A DNA stretch of 64,000 nt from Erinaceus europaeus (Eukaryota; Chordata; Mammalia; Eulipotyphla; Erinaceidae), in NCBI RefSeq assembly GCF_950295315.1, contig NC_080166.1, positions 99,515,141 through 99,579,140 of the forward strand, written 5' to 3'. Both the position numbers and the translations under genes were made by a program. How positions within the stretch are numbered: the first letter of the stretch is position 1; every line of letters starts with the position of its first letter. Under the pieces are notes generated by a model. It did not search any database. It had not been told where the DNA came from and saw nothing but the letters and a program-made list of their open reading frames with translations. Below, in pieces: positions 1 to 10,802 of this stretch.

Positions 1-2578
1 CCAGAGTCTTTTACTTTGGTGCGACACACCAATTCCACTTCAGGTTCTACTTGTGTTTTCTTTTCTGATCTTGTTTTTCAACTTCGGCCTGAGAGTGAGA
101 TCATCCCCTATTCATCCTTCTGTTTCTGAATTATTTCACTCAACATGATTTTTTCAAGGTCCATCCAAGATCGGCTGAAAACGGCGAAGTCACCATTTTT
201 TACAGCTGAGTAGTATTCCATTGTGTATGTATATATACCACAACTTGCTCAGCCACTCATCTGTTATTGGACACCTGGGTTGCTTCCAGGTTTTGGCTAT
301 TACAAATTGTGCTGCCAAGAACATATGTGTACAAAGATCTTTTGGGATGGATATGTTGGGTTCCTTAGGATATATCCCCAGGAGAGGAATTGCAGGATCA
401 TAGGGTAGGCCCATGTCTAGCCTTCTGAGAGTTCTCCAGACTGTTCTCCACAGAGGTTGGACCAATTGACATTCCCACCAGCAGTGTAGGAGGGTTCCTT
501 TGACCCCACACCCTCTCCAGCATTTTCTGCTGTTATCTTTTCTGATGTGTGACATTCTCACAGGAGTGAAGTGGTATCTTGTTGTCTTTATTTGCATTTC
601 TCTGACAATCAGAGACTTGGAGCATTTTTTCATGTGTTTCTCGGCCTTTTGGATATCTTCTGTGGTGAATATTCTGTCCATGTCCTCCCCCCATTTTTGG
701 ATGGGGTTATTTGTTTTCTTGTTGTTGAGTTTGGCAAGCTCTTTATATATGTTGGTTATTAAACTCTTATCTGATGTATGGCATGTAAAGATCTTCTCCC
801 ATTCTGTGAGGGGTCTCTTGGTTTGGGTAGTGGTTTCTTTTGCTGTGAAGAAGCTTTTTAATTTGATGTAGTCCCATAGGTTTATACTTGCCTTAGTCTT
901 CTTTGTAATTGGATTCATTTCATTGAAGATATCTTTGAAATTTATGCGGAAAAAAGTTTTGCCAGTATTTTCTTCTAAGTATCTGATAGTTTTTGGTCTA
1001 ACATCCAAGTCCTTGATCCACTTGGAATTTACTTTTGTATTTGGTGAAATACGGTGGTTCAGTTTCATTCTTCTGCATGTTTCAACCCATTGTTTCCAAC
1101 ACCATTTGTTGAAGAGACTCTGCTTTCCCCATTTAATAGTCTGGGCCCCTTTGTCAAAGATTAGATGTCCATAGGTGTGGGGGTTCACTTCGGGGCTCTG
1201 AATTCTATTCCACTGGTCAGTGTGTCTATTCATGTTCCAGTACCAAGCAGTTTTGATGACAATGGCCCTATAATACAATTTGAGATCTGGGAGTGTGATG
1301 CCTCTGGTTCTGTTCTTTTTTCTCAAGATTGTTTTGGCAATTCTAGGTCTTTTCTGGTTCCAGATAAACATTTGTAGCATTTGTTCTATTCTCCTAAAAA
1401 ATGTGCTTGTAGACGGCTCTGGGTAGTATATTCATTTTGATGATGTTAATTCTTCCAACCCATGAACATGGAATATCTTTCCACTTCTTTGTGTCTTTTT
1501 CAATTTCCTTGAGTAGTGACTCATAATTTTCAGTATACAAGTCTTTCATTTCTTTGGTTAGGTTTACTCCTAGATATTTTATTGTTTTTGTTGCTATAGT
1601 AAAAGGAATTGATTTCTGGATTTCAATTTATTCTAGCTTAGTGTTTGCATAGAGGAATGCCACTGACTTTTGAATGTTAATTTTGTAGCCTGACACCTTG
1701 CTGTATTTCTTGATGATTTCCAAAAGCTTCTTGCTGAATTCCTTAGGTTTTTCTGTGTATACTATCATGCCATCTGCAAATAGGGAGAATTTGACTTCTT
1801 CTCTTCCAATCTGTATCCCTTTAATTCCTTGCTCCTGCTTGATTGCTATGGCAAGAACTTCCAACACTATGTTGAATAGTAATGGTGATAGTGGGCAGCC
1901 CTGTCTAGTACCTGATCTGAGTGGAAATGCTTCCAGTTTTTCACCATTGAGTATGATGTTGGCTGTAGGTTTGCTATATATAGACTCCAGTATCTTCAGG
2001 AATTTTCTAACTATTCTCATTTTTTGTAGTGTTTTGATCCTAAAGGGATGTTGTATTTTGTCAAAGGCTTTCTCTGCATCTATTGATATGACCATGTGGT
2101 TTTTGGTCTTGCTTTTGTTGATGTGGTGGATTACATTGATTGATTTACGTATATTAAACCAACCTTGCATGCCTGGGATAAACCCCACTTGGTCATGATG
2201 AACAATCTTTTAAATATACTGCTATATCCGGTTGGCTAGAATTTTGTTCAGTATTTTGGCATCTATGTTCATCAGAGATATTGGTCTGTAGTTTTCTTTT
2301 TTGGTTGTGTCCCTGTCTGCTTTTGGTATCAGAGTGATGTTGGCTTCATAGAAGCTGGCAGGGAGTATTCCAGTGTTTTCAATCTTCTGGAAGACTTTTA
2401 GAACTAGAGGTATTAGTTCTTCTTTGAAGGTTTTGTAGAATTCATTTGCAAAACCATCTGGTCCAGTACTTTTATTTTTGAGGAGATTTTTGATAACTGT
2501 TTCAATTTCATTAGCTGTGATGGGCCTGTTCATGTTATCTACTTCCTCTTTACTTAGTTTTGGAAGTTGGTAGGTTAG
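1..2578 (-). mobile_element. L1 retrotransposon, 5'-truncated, running off the window start
   Basis: Read on the minus strand this is the last part of L1 ORF2 followed by the beginning of its 3' UTR at the window edge. Homology to the two other large L1 copies here starts near 2578 (just before the RT domain) and continues to position 1. The reading frame is broken into at least three pieces, and a stretch near 1380-1440 is shortened relative to the copy at 54.4 kb. The sequence is clearly more diverged than the copies at 46-50 and 52-56 kb, so this is an older subfamily. It cannot be active. Confidence 0.95.
190..1380 (-). pseudogene. L1 ORF2 fragment: C-terminal domain with cysteine-rich motif
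   Basis: A 396-residue open stretch equals the part of L1 ORF2p after the RT. It opens with [15 protein letters not shown], contains the conserved LPDLKLYY and [14 protein letters not shown] blocks, and near its end has the cysteine-rich motif C-x3-C-x7-H-x4-C (within [18 protein letters not shown]), followed by the [10 protein letters not shown] block. The last residues leave the expected frame (a frameshift just before the usual C-terminus), so the natural stop lies nearer 110. It is separated from the RT piece by a non-open gap at 1380-1628. It is the longest surviving piece of this C-terminal domain in the window. Confidence 0.92.
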
Positions 2579-2608
2579 ATAATGACTTTTAACTGAGCCT
2601 AAAAACAT
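1628..2608 (-). pseudogene. L1 ORF2 fragment: reverse transcriptase domain
   Basis: Two minus-strand open pieces (2222-2608 and 1628-2188) together cover the pre-RT linker and most of the reverse transcriptase of L1 ORF2p, the enzyme that nicks DNA and copies L1 RNA at the target. Visible motifs are TGPDGF, motif A (DAEKAFD) and motif B ([14 protein letters not shown]). Motif C should read FADD but here reads FADG, so the second catalytic aspartate is lost. Stop codons near 2190-2220 separate the pieces. The family and domain are certain; the copy is dead. Confidence 0.93.
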
Positions 2609-2699
2609 CCTTTGCTAAATCAGGGGAATTTTTTGAGGCAAATATCTATGCCTAATTTTCATTCAGTACTTGGGTTTCTACATTTTGGGGGGAAGATGA
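2579..2699. other. Short single-copy stretch
   Basis: AT-rich sequence between the L1 end and a SINE. No feature recognised. Confidence 0.5.
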
Positions 2700-2846
2700 A
2701 TTTATTTATTTATTTGAAAGAGAGAGAGAGAGAAAGCTAGAACACTATTCTGGCATATATAACACCAAGGGCTAAACACTTGACCTCACATGTGTTTGAG
2801 TCCTACATGAAAAGCCTGTGTTACCCTCCTGACCACTCTAGAGTTA
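2700..2846 (-). mobile_element. Degenerate tRNA-derived SINE (family B, short type)
   Basis: A TTTATTTATTTATTT start, a GAGAGAGA run, and then a text resembling the copy at 19955-20097 (CACTATTCTGGCATATATAACACC against CACTCTGGCACATGTGCTGCC) mark a minus-strand copy of the short hedgehog-type SINE. It is strongly mutated. Confidence 0.6.
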
Positions 2847-4223
2847 TTTTGTTTTTGTTTTGGCTTTCTAATTTGTTTGATAGGACCACTCTAGATTGTA
2901 AACCAATAATATTAACATCCTGTACTTACTTTAGTATGGTGTCTAGGAGTAAGCAGTAAATATCCAGCTTTCATATATATAAATTCACTCATATTTCAAG
3001 AAGAATAGAACCATAAAAAAAACCAAAACATGGAAAATTGCTATCATCTTCCTTAGTTAAACATGTATATGGGAAGACTACTTATTCAAACCATAAAATT
3101 TAATCCAAGATAAAAACCACATATTTGGTGTCTTAGAATCTTAAACTATAGACCTAGTTCTTAGAGAATAAATAGTTTCAAAGTAACTGGCCCTGAAAAC
3201 TCACACCTATAACACAACATTTTATCTGTGGTTTTATCTTTATTGCAAGGACCTTCAAATGCTTTATGGACAGATTAATCCTCATAACCTCTATTTGGGA
3301 GATGGCAAGTATTGTCTTCATCTTAGAGAGTGAAATATTGAGTCATCTAAAGGTCTTGGCTTGTGTCCAGTTAACAGACTGAAAAGTGAACAGGAAGAGA
3401 AAAAACACCTTAAATATATTGTCTCTTGGTTTAGAACTTCAGTCACTAAGTTTGGCAGCCATCTAGTTAGTAAATTGTTAAATTTATCCCTCCTAAAATT
3501 TATTCTTGACAGATATTTTCCTACTGGTAGATTTTTTAAAGTGATGTGCATTGCCTAGGGAAAGAATACTTTATTCTCCCTAGTTGGACTTGAAAATATT
3601 GATAAAACAACTTTGTTTCATTTTTTTAAAAAAAATTTGTCAGTACATACTTTAAGAAAGCTTATTTGTACCCCACTTTTCAAGCTTTGAGCTAATCTGT
3701 TTTTCAAATTGATACTTTGATTAAGACATATTATATATGTCATATTCAGTAAATATATCATATTCAGTAAAAATATAAGTATGAAATACACATGGTTAAA
3801 AATGTATGTATGATGGTAAAGATAGCAAAATAAGCACTTGGGTACCCCCAATCTTGAGCAATACATTAGCTATAACTTTGAAGTCTGCTTTCTTCATCAC
3901 TGGGAAGTTACCACTGAGTTATATGTTTATCAGCCTTTAAGTTTTCTTCATATACTTGCCACATGTGAGTATATCTGAACCCTGTGTAAATGAAATTATA
4001 TTGTATATGTTCTTTTGTGACTTCCTTCGTTATTTTGACTACAGTATTCAAACTAGTTATGTATATACCATTCTTGCCTTTTCTTTCTTTCTTTTTTTCT
4101 TTTTGTCATTTCAAAATGATGCTATTATGATAATTCCTAAGAGTTATTTTTGTCTTAGCTTGGGTTTTCCTAAAAGCAGAACTTGTATAAGGATAACATA
4201 TGGAAAGTGACCTTAGGAAACAT
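2847..4223. other. Single-copy AT-rich intergenic sequence
   Basis: No gene recognised. The only repeat trace is a MIR-like fragment (separate entry). Short chance ORFs near 3361-3866 lack similarity, codon bias or splice context that would support a gene. Confidence 0.6.
3268..3380 (-). repeat. Possible MIR fragment
   Basis: TTAATCCTCATAACCTC followed by a region ending in TCTAAAGGTCTTGGCTTGTGTCC has the order of a reverse-oriented MIR (TTAATCCTCACAAC ... AAGGTCACACAGC). It is highly diverged. Confidence 0.45.
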
Positions 4224-4350
4224 ATGCCATGAAATAGAGATTCAAAAATGAAACAAGGAAATAGAGATGAAAATGAAATAGATATTCAAAATGAAACAAG
4301 GATAAAATAGAGAATGCCATGAAATAGAGATTCAAAATGAAACAAGGATA
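4224..4350. repeat. Three-unit imperfect tandem repeat, period about 45 bp
   Basis: The unit (core GAAATAGAGATTCAAAATG, then AAACAAGGATA) occurs three times, starting near 4224, 4271 and 4314. The first and third units are nearly identical; the middle one has lost a few bases. It is a small local expansion immediately upstream of an MLT1 LTR. Confidence 0.85.
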
Positions 4351-4366
4351 GCAACCCAACAGAGGA

Positions 4367-4543
4367 TGCTATTGTAATGAATTGAAATCACATCCCCCAT
4401 GTCCATAAATTCAAGTCCTAACCTCCACTGTGAATGCATTTTGATAAGGGGTGTCTAAGGAAGTAGCTAAGGTTAAATGAGCTAAGAATGGTAAATCCTG
4501 GTCCATTTGGATTAGTAGCCTTATTAAGAAGAGATAACAAAGT
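4367..4543 (+). mobile_element. MLT1-type LTR, 5' part (MaLR, ERVL class)
   Basis: The order of blocks, TCAAGTCCTAACCTCCA, GTGAATGCATTTTGATAAGGGG and CCTTATTAAGAAGAGA, is that of the ancient MLT1 LTR family on the plus strand. It is cut at 4543 by a SINE; its 3' half is not clearly recognisable beyond that. Confidence 0.75.
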
Positions 4544-4660
4544 TTTTTTTTGTTGTTGTTGTTGTTCATAAGATGAGAGAAATTGAGAGGGGAGGAGGAA
4601 ATAGGGAGAAAGAAAGACAGACATCTGCAGACTTGCTTCACCACTTGTGAAGTGTCCCCA
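4544..4660 (-). mobile_element. Truncated hedgehog-type SINE (family A)
   Basis: T-run and TTGTTGTTG tail, then AGAGAAATTGAGAGGGGAGG and CTTCACCACTTGTGAAGTG in reverse orientation. The tRNA-like head is missing. It is inserted into the MLT1 LTR. Confidence 0.85.
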
Positions 4661-5299
4661 AACATCCCCAATTGAATTATTGACAACGTGATCAAGATTG
4701 CACTATAACATAAAACTTAAGATCACCCTCCTATCTGTATATGGATATATAATTTTTAAATGTAATGCTATATCATTTGGTATGATAAATATATAATTAC
4801 TTCCTGTGTCCATATAAGTTTTCTCAGAACACAAGAATACTTCAACATAAGGGATTCTAAAAGAACACTAATTTTCTTGGCCTCTTCTCTTTTCTCTGTA
4901 TTTAGTATAATTTTGATAGTACTGCTAGATTACTTTTCTTGAAATACTGTTCTCAATATTATATCTCAGTGGATTTACAATGTCTATAAAATAAATATTT
5001 ACCCTGAATTCAAGTGACATTAATATTCTGGTCCTCAACTTTCAGCTTTTCTTCTGACATTTCCCTATGCTAATTTTGGACCAGAAATAAAGTGGATCAC
5101 TCTTCTGTTTCCAAATGCCTAATGCCTTTGTTCCATGCCCTTTGCTTTGGATTATTTTTGGATTATTTTTCATTTTGGATTATTCTCCATTATCTCTATT
5201 ACTATTTATTTATTTTTGTGTTCACTAGGACTTCACTGGGGCTTCTTGCCATTGCAATTCCATCACTTGTGGTGGACTCTTCTTTTTTTAAATTATTTT
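4661..5299. other. Single-copy AT-rich sequence
   Basis: Nothing recognisable as a gene or repeat. A plus-strand ORF at 5092-5310 is AT-rich, runs into the L1 tail and has no support. Confidence 0.55.
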
Positions 5300-5850
5300 T
5301 AATCAATTAATTATTTTTTCATTTCTTTATTTGGGGGATTAATGGTTTACAGTCTACAGCAGAATACAATAGTTTGTACACATACAACATTTCCATATAA
5401 CAGTACACTAGGTCCTCCTCTGCTATCATGTTCCAGGACCTGAAACAGCCTCCTCCAGCCCAGAGTCTTTTACTTTGGTGCGATACACCAACTCCAGTCC
5501 AAGTTCTGCTTAGTGTTTTCCCTTCTGATCTACCTATGAGTGAGATCATCCCATATTCATCCTTCTCTTTCTAACTTATCTCACTTAACATGATTCCTTC
5601 CAGCTCCATCCAAGATGGGGTAAATTTTTAATAGCTGAGTAGTATTCCATTATGTATATATACCACAACTTACTAAGCCATTACCTGGGTTGCTTCCAGG
5701 TTTTGGCCATTATAAATTGTGCTGCTATGAACATAGGTATACACAAGTCTTTTTGGAAAGGTATGTTTGGTTCCTTAGGATATACCACCAGAAGAGGAAT
5801 TGCAGAGTCATAGGGTAGGTCCACTTCTGACCTTCTGAGAGTTCTCCAGG
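5300..5850 (-). mobile_element. L1 3' end (ORF2 C-terminus and start of 3' UTR), truncated
   Basis: The text from 5455 on is the same element as 1-410: both carry CCAGAGTCTTTTACTTTGG, then AGTAGTATTCCATT and TGGGTTGCTTCCAGGTTTTG. The A-rich 3' end is at about 5300 and the 5' truncation at 5850, where a SINE abuts. Older subfamily, non-coding now. Confidence 0.9.
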
Positions 5851-6130
5851 GGTTAATTAATTAATTAATTTTTATTGTCACCAGAAATATTTCTGGGGCT
5901 TAGTGCCTGGTACTACCAACCCACTGCTTCTGGTGGCCATTCCACCCCCCCTTTCTATTATCCTGGATAAGACAGAGAGAAATTGAGATGGGAAGGGAAG
6001 ATAGAGAAGGAAAGAGAAGCATTAGATACGGGCAGACCTGATTCACCACTCCTGAAGCACACCATCCCTCAGAGGTGGGGAGCAGGGGCTCGAACTGGAT
6101 CCTTGTACTTGCTAATATGTGTACTTAGTG
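5851..6130 (-). mobile_element. Hedgehog-type SINE, old copy
   Basis: Reverse-oriented: a TTAATTAATTAATT tail, CTGGGGCTTAGTGCCTGG, GACAGAGAGAAATTGAGA, CTGAAGCACACC and GGGGCTCGAACTGGATCC (box B complement). Complete but diverged. Confidence 0.85.
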
Positions 6131-6470
6131 AGGGGGAGAGAAGAGAGAGAGAGAGAGAGGGAGGGAGGGAGGCTATACCACAGCACTGCTTCACTGCTAG
6201 TTAAGCTCCTTTCTGTGCATGGTTCTCCCATGTGGCGGCCAGAGGCTTAAAGATAGCTCACTAAGGAGATCACAGGATCCTTTTAGTTTCTTTCTCTCTC
6301 AGTCTCTCTCTCTCTCTCTCTCTCTCTAAGCAGAATGTGAGAGACAGAGTAGAAGTAAAAGAGAGAAAGGGAAGCACCACCTCACTGCTTCACTGTCATT
6401 GAGATTCCCTTTGCACGGTGCTGCTATGTGGTGGATGGGGTCCTCAACATGGCAAAGTGCACATTTCTCA
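6130..6470 (-). repeat. Two fragments of another SINE family (E) plus GA/CT runs
   Basis: 6130-6255 and 6345-6470 share the series CACTGCTTCACTG, then TTTGCA(C/T)GGT and CTCCCATGTGG/CTGCTATGTGG, and are separated by a (CT)n run at 6290-6328. They resemble the reverse complement of the SINE at 6745-6882. Confidence 0.55.
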
Positions 6471-6744
6471 GAGAGCTGCTCCCTGGTCTCTGACTCACTA
6501 TTTTCAATGTGTGTCACATGTAACAACCATTTTTTAGGTGACTTTGACCTCTGTAGTTATTATTATCTTAATGCTCTTATTAGCAAGAAGACTTTTAATG
6601 CCCTTTCATTTCACTAGATTGCAACGTTCTATATAAGGGCCAAGTTCTTTTTGTAGACCTTATTGCTATGCCTATGATTACTAAAGGAATATTTGTTGAC
6701 TTTAATATTATTATTTCTTTAGATAAAGTCAGAGAAGGGAGTGG

Positions 6745-6882
6745 GGTGTGTGTGGGGGAGAGATCAACCAACCATACCACCAAAGCTTTCTTCAACTCCG
6801 TGGATGCTGGGTTAGAACCTGGGTTGTGTACATGGCAAAGCAACACACTCTCCAAATGAGCTATTTCATCAACCCCATTTGA
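6745..6882 (-). mobile_element. tRNA-derived SINE (family E)
   Basis: In reverse orientation the head reads about GAGATAGCTCA, with a box B complement at GGTTAGAACCTGGGTTGTG and a GTACATGGCAAAGC block. This is a distinct family from the common SINE: box A resembles TAGCTCATTTGG. Confidence 0.6.
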
Positions 6883-8249
6883 TGATTTTAAAGCCCTATT
6901 TACAAATCATACTTTGTAGAAGTTCGACATTAGTTGAAAATCTTTTCCTGTTTTGGAGAAATCACTTTCTGACTATTTGGGGGGGGGGGATTGGTGTGCT
7001 CTGATCTAACACAACTGTTTAAAGTTCTGTTCTAATATAAACTTAAAAAGTTAAGCTTTGCGCTTATTGACAAGGTGAGTTTATCAAGTCACAAATGTGC
7101 CTGTGCTGTTGTGTGATAGTTGCCATAGAAACAAATGAATAGGGTTAATTTATTTGGTATAGGAATGAAATCACTTAGAGTGAAAGTAGTTTATGTAAAG
7201 TATAAAGAGAACAGCAGTTGCAGAACCCAGAACTCAGTGAGATGGGGGTAGGGTGGGAGAATTTCTGAATTTCTGCGTTGTTTCTCTTTTGGCTAGTATA
7301 AGAAAGCTGGGAGATTCTGGTTTTTGATATCTATCCACCACCCTCCAAGGGCAGCTGTTTTTGTTTATATTATTATGGAACTGGGAGAGAAAAAGGAAAT
7401 GAGAAGTCATTGACTATCTCTGTTTTAGAAAGGGAAAAAAACTGAATACTTTTGTAGTCGTAACACCACAATTGTGCATGTAACTTGACACCAAAGAGTA
7501 GAAAAAAATGTTCTGTTCTTAGCAGAGAATAGAAAAAAAATTCAATTAATTATAATGGCAATTTAATATAAGTAAAATGGGAGACTAGAGCTAACTTTAG
7601 TTTCTTTTAAAATTTACTTTAGTGGAGACTTTCTCTGATATTATAAAAATATTTAATGTAGACATAAGTCAGTTTAACGCTATCTTGTGTTACAGAAATC
7701 TGGCTATTATATCATAAAGATTTTAGAAGCAGCCACGATTTTTTGGCAGTATATATTAAATGATGGCAAAAAGGATAAAATGAAGAATTATTATGAAGAA
7801 TTAGTCTTTTGAATCTTAAATTTGTGCATCAACATCTGTTGAGTCACAGTGTTCAGTAACCATGTCAGCAGATCTATCTTGTTTGTTCAGAATCCTTTGT
7901 TTGCACTTTAATTACTCAGAGTGGTGAAGAATGCATCATCCTTCAGCAGAGATGGATTCATCAAGGTGTTTAGTTTCATACCTTCTCACTTGGAGAAATC
8001 CTTCTCAAAGTCCTGGGAGGGAATCCTACCATTGTTTCAATGGTCACATATTTCATAAAATTTGCAAAACTGAGATGTTTTAAATTTTCTCAGTTAAACT
8101 GTCATTATTTTGAACTCAACTTCAGTTCACACTTCCCCTTTGTAGAACATCTGTGGGCATTTTCTTGACCCAGCTGAAGGGAATCTGAGTGGCAGATTCA
8201 CTTAGTTCTGGTGTGTAGAACATAGTTTTTATGGTTCACCATTACCCTT
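6883..8249. other. Single-copy sequence, possible conserved regulatory DNA
   Basis: About 1.35 kb without recognisable repeats, moderately AT-rich, without long ORFs. It contains an RFX-like X-box near 7119. No gene can be supported. Confidence 0.55.
7119..7132. promoter_or_regulatory. RFX X-box-like motif
   Basis: GTTGCCATAGAAAC fits the palindromic X-box (GTTGCCATGGCAAC) at 12 of 14 positions. RFX factors bind such sites in ciliary and neural enhancers. A single motif match is suggestive only. Confidence 0.35.
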
Positions 8250-9290
8250 CTTTCTTTCTTTCTTTCTCTCTCTCTTTCTTTTTTTTTTTTTAATTTAAAT
8301 TTTTAATTTAAGAAAGGATTAGTGAACAAAAGCATAAGGTAGGAGGGGTACAACTCCACACAATTCCCACCACCCAATCCCCATAACCCACCCTCTCCCA
8401 TGATAGCCTTCCCATTCTCTAGCCCTCTGGGAGCATGGACCCAGGGTCGTTGAGGGTTGCAGAAGGTAGAGGGTCTGGCTTCTGTAATTGCTTCCCCGCT
8501 GAACATGGGCGTTGACTGGTCGGTCCATACTCCCAGTCTGCCTCTCTCTTTCCCTAGTAAGGTGTGTCTCTGGGGAATCTGAGCTCCAGGACACATTGGT
8601 GGGGTCTTCAATCCAGGGAAGCCTAGCCAGCATCCTGGTGGCATCTGGAACCTGGTGATTGAAAAGAGAGTTAACATACAAAGCCAAACAATTTGTTGAG
8701 CAAACATGGATCCCAAGATTGGAATAGTGGAGAGGAAGTGTTGGGGAGGTACTCACTGCAAACTCTAGTGTAATCCTGCTTTCAGGTATATATTTTGCAG
8801 TAGTTTATGGATACGTGTGCGCATACGCTCTCTCTCACAGAACCTGGTGTATGTCTAGGTTATGGGACTTTGTTAGAAAGTGAACTACCTGAGATGAAAT
8901 TAGAGTGTACTATAAAAGGAAAGGTCTCACCCGAGTAATGAAGCTGAAGGGTTGTCATTCCACACGTGAAGTCTCTGGATACACTCTGAGGTGAAGCATG
9001 TTGAGATGGCAATCGTTGCTTTGGTTAGGTTGTGATCGGCGGATGCAATATTATTTGGTATGGATTGGGAGAAGCATACGGGAAAGTGAGCCCTATCCAT
9101 GGGTGCCAGGACTGGGGGAAGTAGGGGCTCTATAGTGAAGATGTGAGGTTCCTGCTGTCTTAGGGTTCAAAAAGACAATCAATAGTTAATATTATCATCA
9201 CATTATTAGTTAATTGGGTTAACTTTGAAAAGTCCCTTTGTTATGGTTTGCTGTACAGTACCCAGTATCTTGTATATAGCTGTGCTATTT
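8250..9290 (-). mobile_element. Young L1 3' UTR tail, 5'-truncated
   Basis: The end (minus strand) reads ACTAATCCTTTCTTAAAT then A-rich, seen here as the T-rich block at 8280-8310. The body from 8318 to about 9290 matches the 3' UTR of the L1 at 46185-47506 throughout. It is almost identical, in inverted orientation, to 10803-11660. A (TTTC)n run at 8250-8282 lies at the poly(A) end. It contains no ORF2 sequence. Confidence 0.92.
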
Positions 9291-9378
9291 CTGCCTCCCT
9301 TCTTTCTTTCTTCCTTCCCTCCTTTCTCTCTCTCTCTCCCTCTCCCTCTCCCTCCCCCTCCCCCTCCCCCTCCCCCTT

Positions 9379-9421
<43 letters not shown>

Positions 9422-9466
9422 CTCTCTCGCTCTCTCTCGCTCTCCCCCTCCCTCCCTCCCTCGTTC
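9291..9466. repeat. CT-rich microsatellite
   Basis: An uninterrupted pyrimidine tract with (TCTC)n, (CCCTCT)n and (CCCCCT)n sub-blocks. It produces spurious Ser/Leu/Pro and Arg/Glu ORFs on both strands. Confidence 0.95.
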
Positions 9467-9735
9467 CTTTTTGCCTCCAGGATTATTGCTGGGGCGCGGT
9501 ACTTGCACTTTGAATCCACTGCTCCTGGAGGCCATTTTTCCCATTTTGTTGTCATGGATGTTGCTCTTGTTGTAGTTATTGTTGTCACTGCTGCTGTTGT
9601 TACTGGATAGGACAGAGAGAAATCGAGAGAGAAGGGAAGACAGAGAGGGGGAGCAAAAGGCAGACACCTCCAGACCTGCTTCACTGACCGTGAAGGTAGG
9701 GAGCCTTGTACTGAACCCGCTGTGTACTGACCAGC
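9467..9735 (-). mobile_element. Hedgehog-type SINE (family A, long form)
   Basis: GCCTCCAGGATTATTGCTGG at the 3' module, CACTGCTCCTGGAGGCC, a TTGTTGTAG tail, GGACAGAGAGAAATCGAGAG, and a shortened head ending near 9735. Minus strand. Confidence 0.92.
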
Positions 9736-9942
9736 CCCCCACTTTTTCCATTTTTATTGGATAGGGCAGAGAAAAATTAAGAGAGGAGGGGAGATAGAAA
9801 GACATCTGCAGATCTGCTTCACTGCTTGCTAAGTGACCCCCTGCAGGTGGGGAGCCCGGGTTCAAACCAGGATTCTTGCAGGGATCTTTATCTTACTATG
9901 TGCGCTTAACACCTTAACCCGGTGAGCCACTGTCTGGGACCC
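9736..9942 (-). mobile_element. Hedgehog-type SINE (short form), tandem to the previous copy
   Basis: A second reverse copy directly abuts the first: TTTTTATTGGATAGGGCAGAG, CTGCAGATCTGCTTCACTGC, GGTTCAAACCAGGATTC (box B complement), GGTGAGCCACTGTCTGGGACC. Confidence 0.9.
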
Positions 9943-10428
9943 TCACCGTCACTTTTTAAATGTAGTTCAGTTGTTGCTAGTGATCCAATGGCAGGGATTA
10001 TTTCCTGTAATATTCTACATACTATTTACTGGTGACTTATCTGTTATTATAAGAAGAAAACTGAGGACCAGGCATTGTGAAATGCATACTAACACTAGCA
10101 ATAGAAAAACCCACCTTGACCAGTGGAACTTTCCATCAACCTGTGTGGGAAATGCAGAAAAAAAAAGTTTAAAATAGAATAGAATCAGAGCTAGTTGATG
10201 TTTCTTATTTTACAGGTAAGTAAAATTATAAGCAGAGAATTGGTTTTTATCATCAGCTAGTTGAAGTGGGAGTTACTCTTCTATCAGGAATACTTACTAC
10301 TGTAGCATACAGACCATTAATAAATCACATATATATGTTCCATTTTGTTGGGAATCACACAATTAAAAATATATCACGGTATCTGTTTATAGGGCACAAA
10401 TTTAAGTGGCCTAAGAAAACTGTACATT
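9943..10428. other. Single-copy sequence
   Basis: No repeat or gene recognised. Short ORFs here have no support. Confidence 0.5.
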
Positions 10429-10735
10429 TGAGGACCTGGCTGTGGTGCACCCAGTTAAGCACACATACTACGAAGCACAAGGACACACACAAGTATCCAG
10501 GTTCTAGCCCTTGTTTCCCACCTGCAGGGGAGACATTTGACAAATGGTGAAGCAGGTCGGCAGGTGTCTGTCTTCCTCTTTGCCTCTTTCTCCCCCTTAC
10601 CTCTCAATTTCTCTCTCTGTCCTAGTGAATAAAATTGGGGGGGGGGTGGTAAAATAAAAAAGTTTGTGTGGAAGTAGTGGGTTTGTAGTGCAGATGCCAA
10701 GCCCCAGAGATAACCCTGGAGGCAAATAAATAAAA
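10429..10735 (+). mobile_element. Old hedgehog-type SINE (family D, long form)
   Basis: Head GACCTGGCTGTGGTGCACCC, AAGCACAAGGACAC, CCACCTGCAGGGGAGAC, GGTGAAGCAGGTCGGCAGG, then the 3' module ending AACCCTGGAGGCAAATAAAT. Plus strand. Confidence 0.88.
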
Positions 10736-10802
10736 AGTAGAAATAAATATGAACAGCTATGTGATATCACATACTTGTGTGCCTCCTAACATAAATAATA
10801 GA

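Noticed and set aside
500..2198. Plus-strand ORFs over the first L1
   Set aside because: They are antisense shadows of ORF2; the minus-strand frames contain the RT motifs.
4224..4350. CRISPR-like array
   Set aside because: Tandem units without spacers in a mammalian context.
9206..9865. A 219-codon minus ORF and overlapping plus ORFs
   Set aside because: They run through a CT-rich microsatellite and two SINEs; composition explains the openness.
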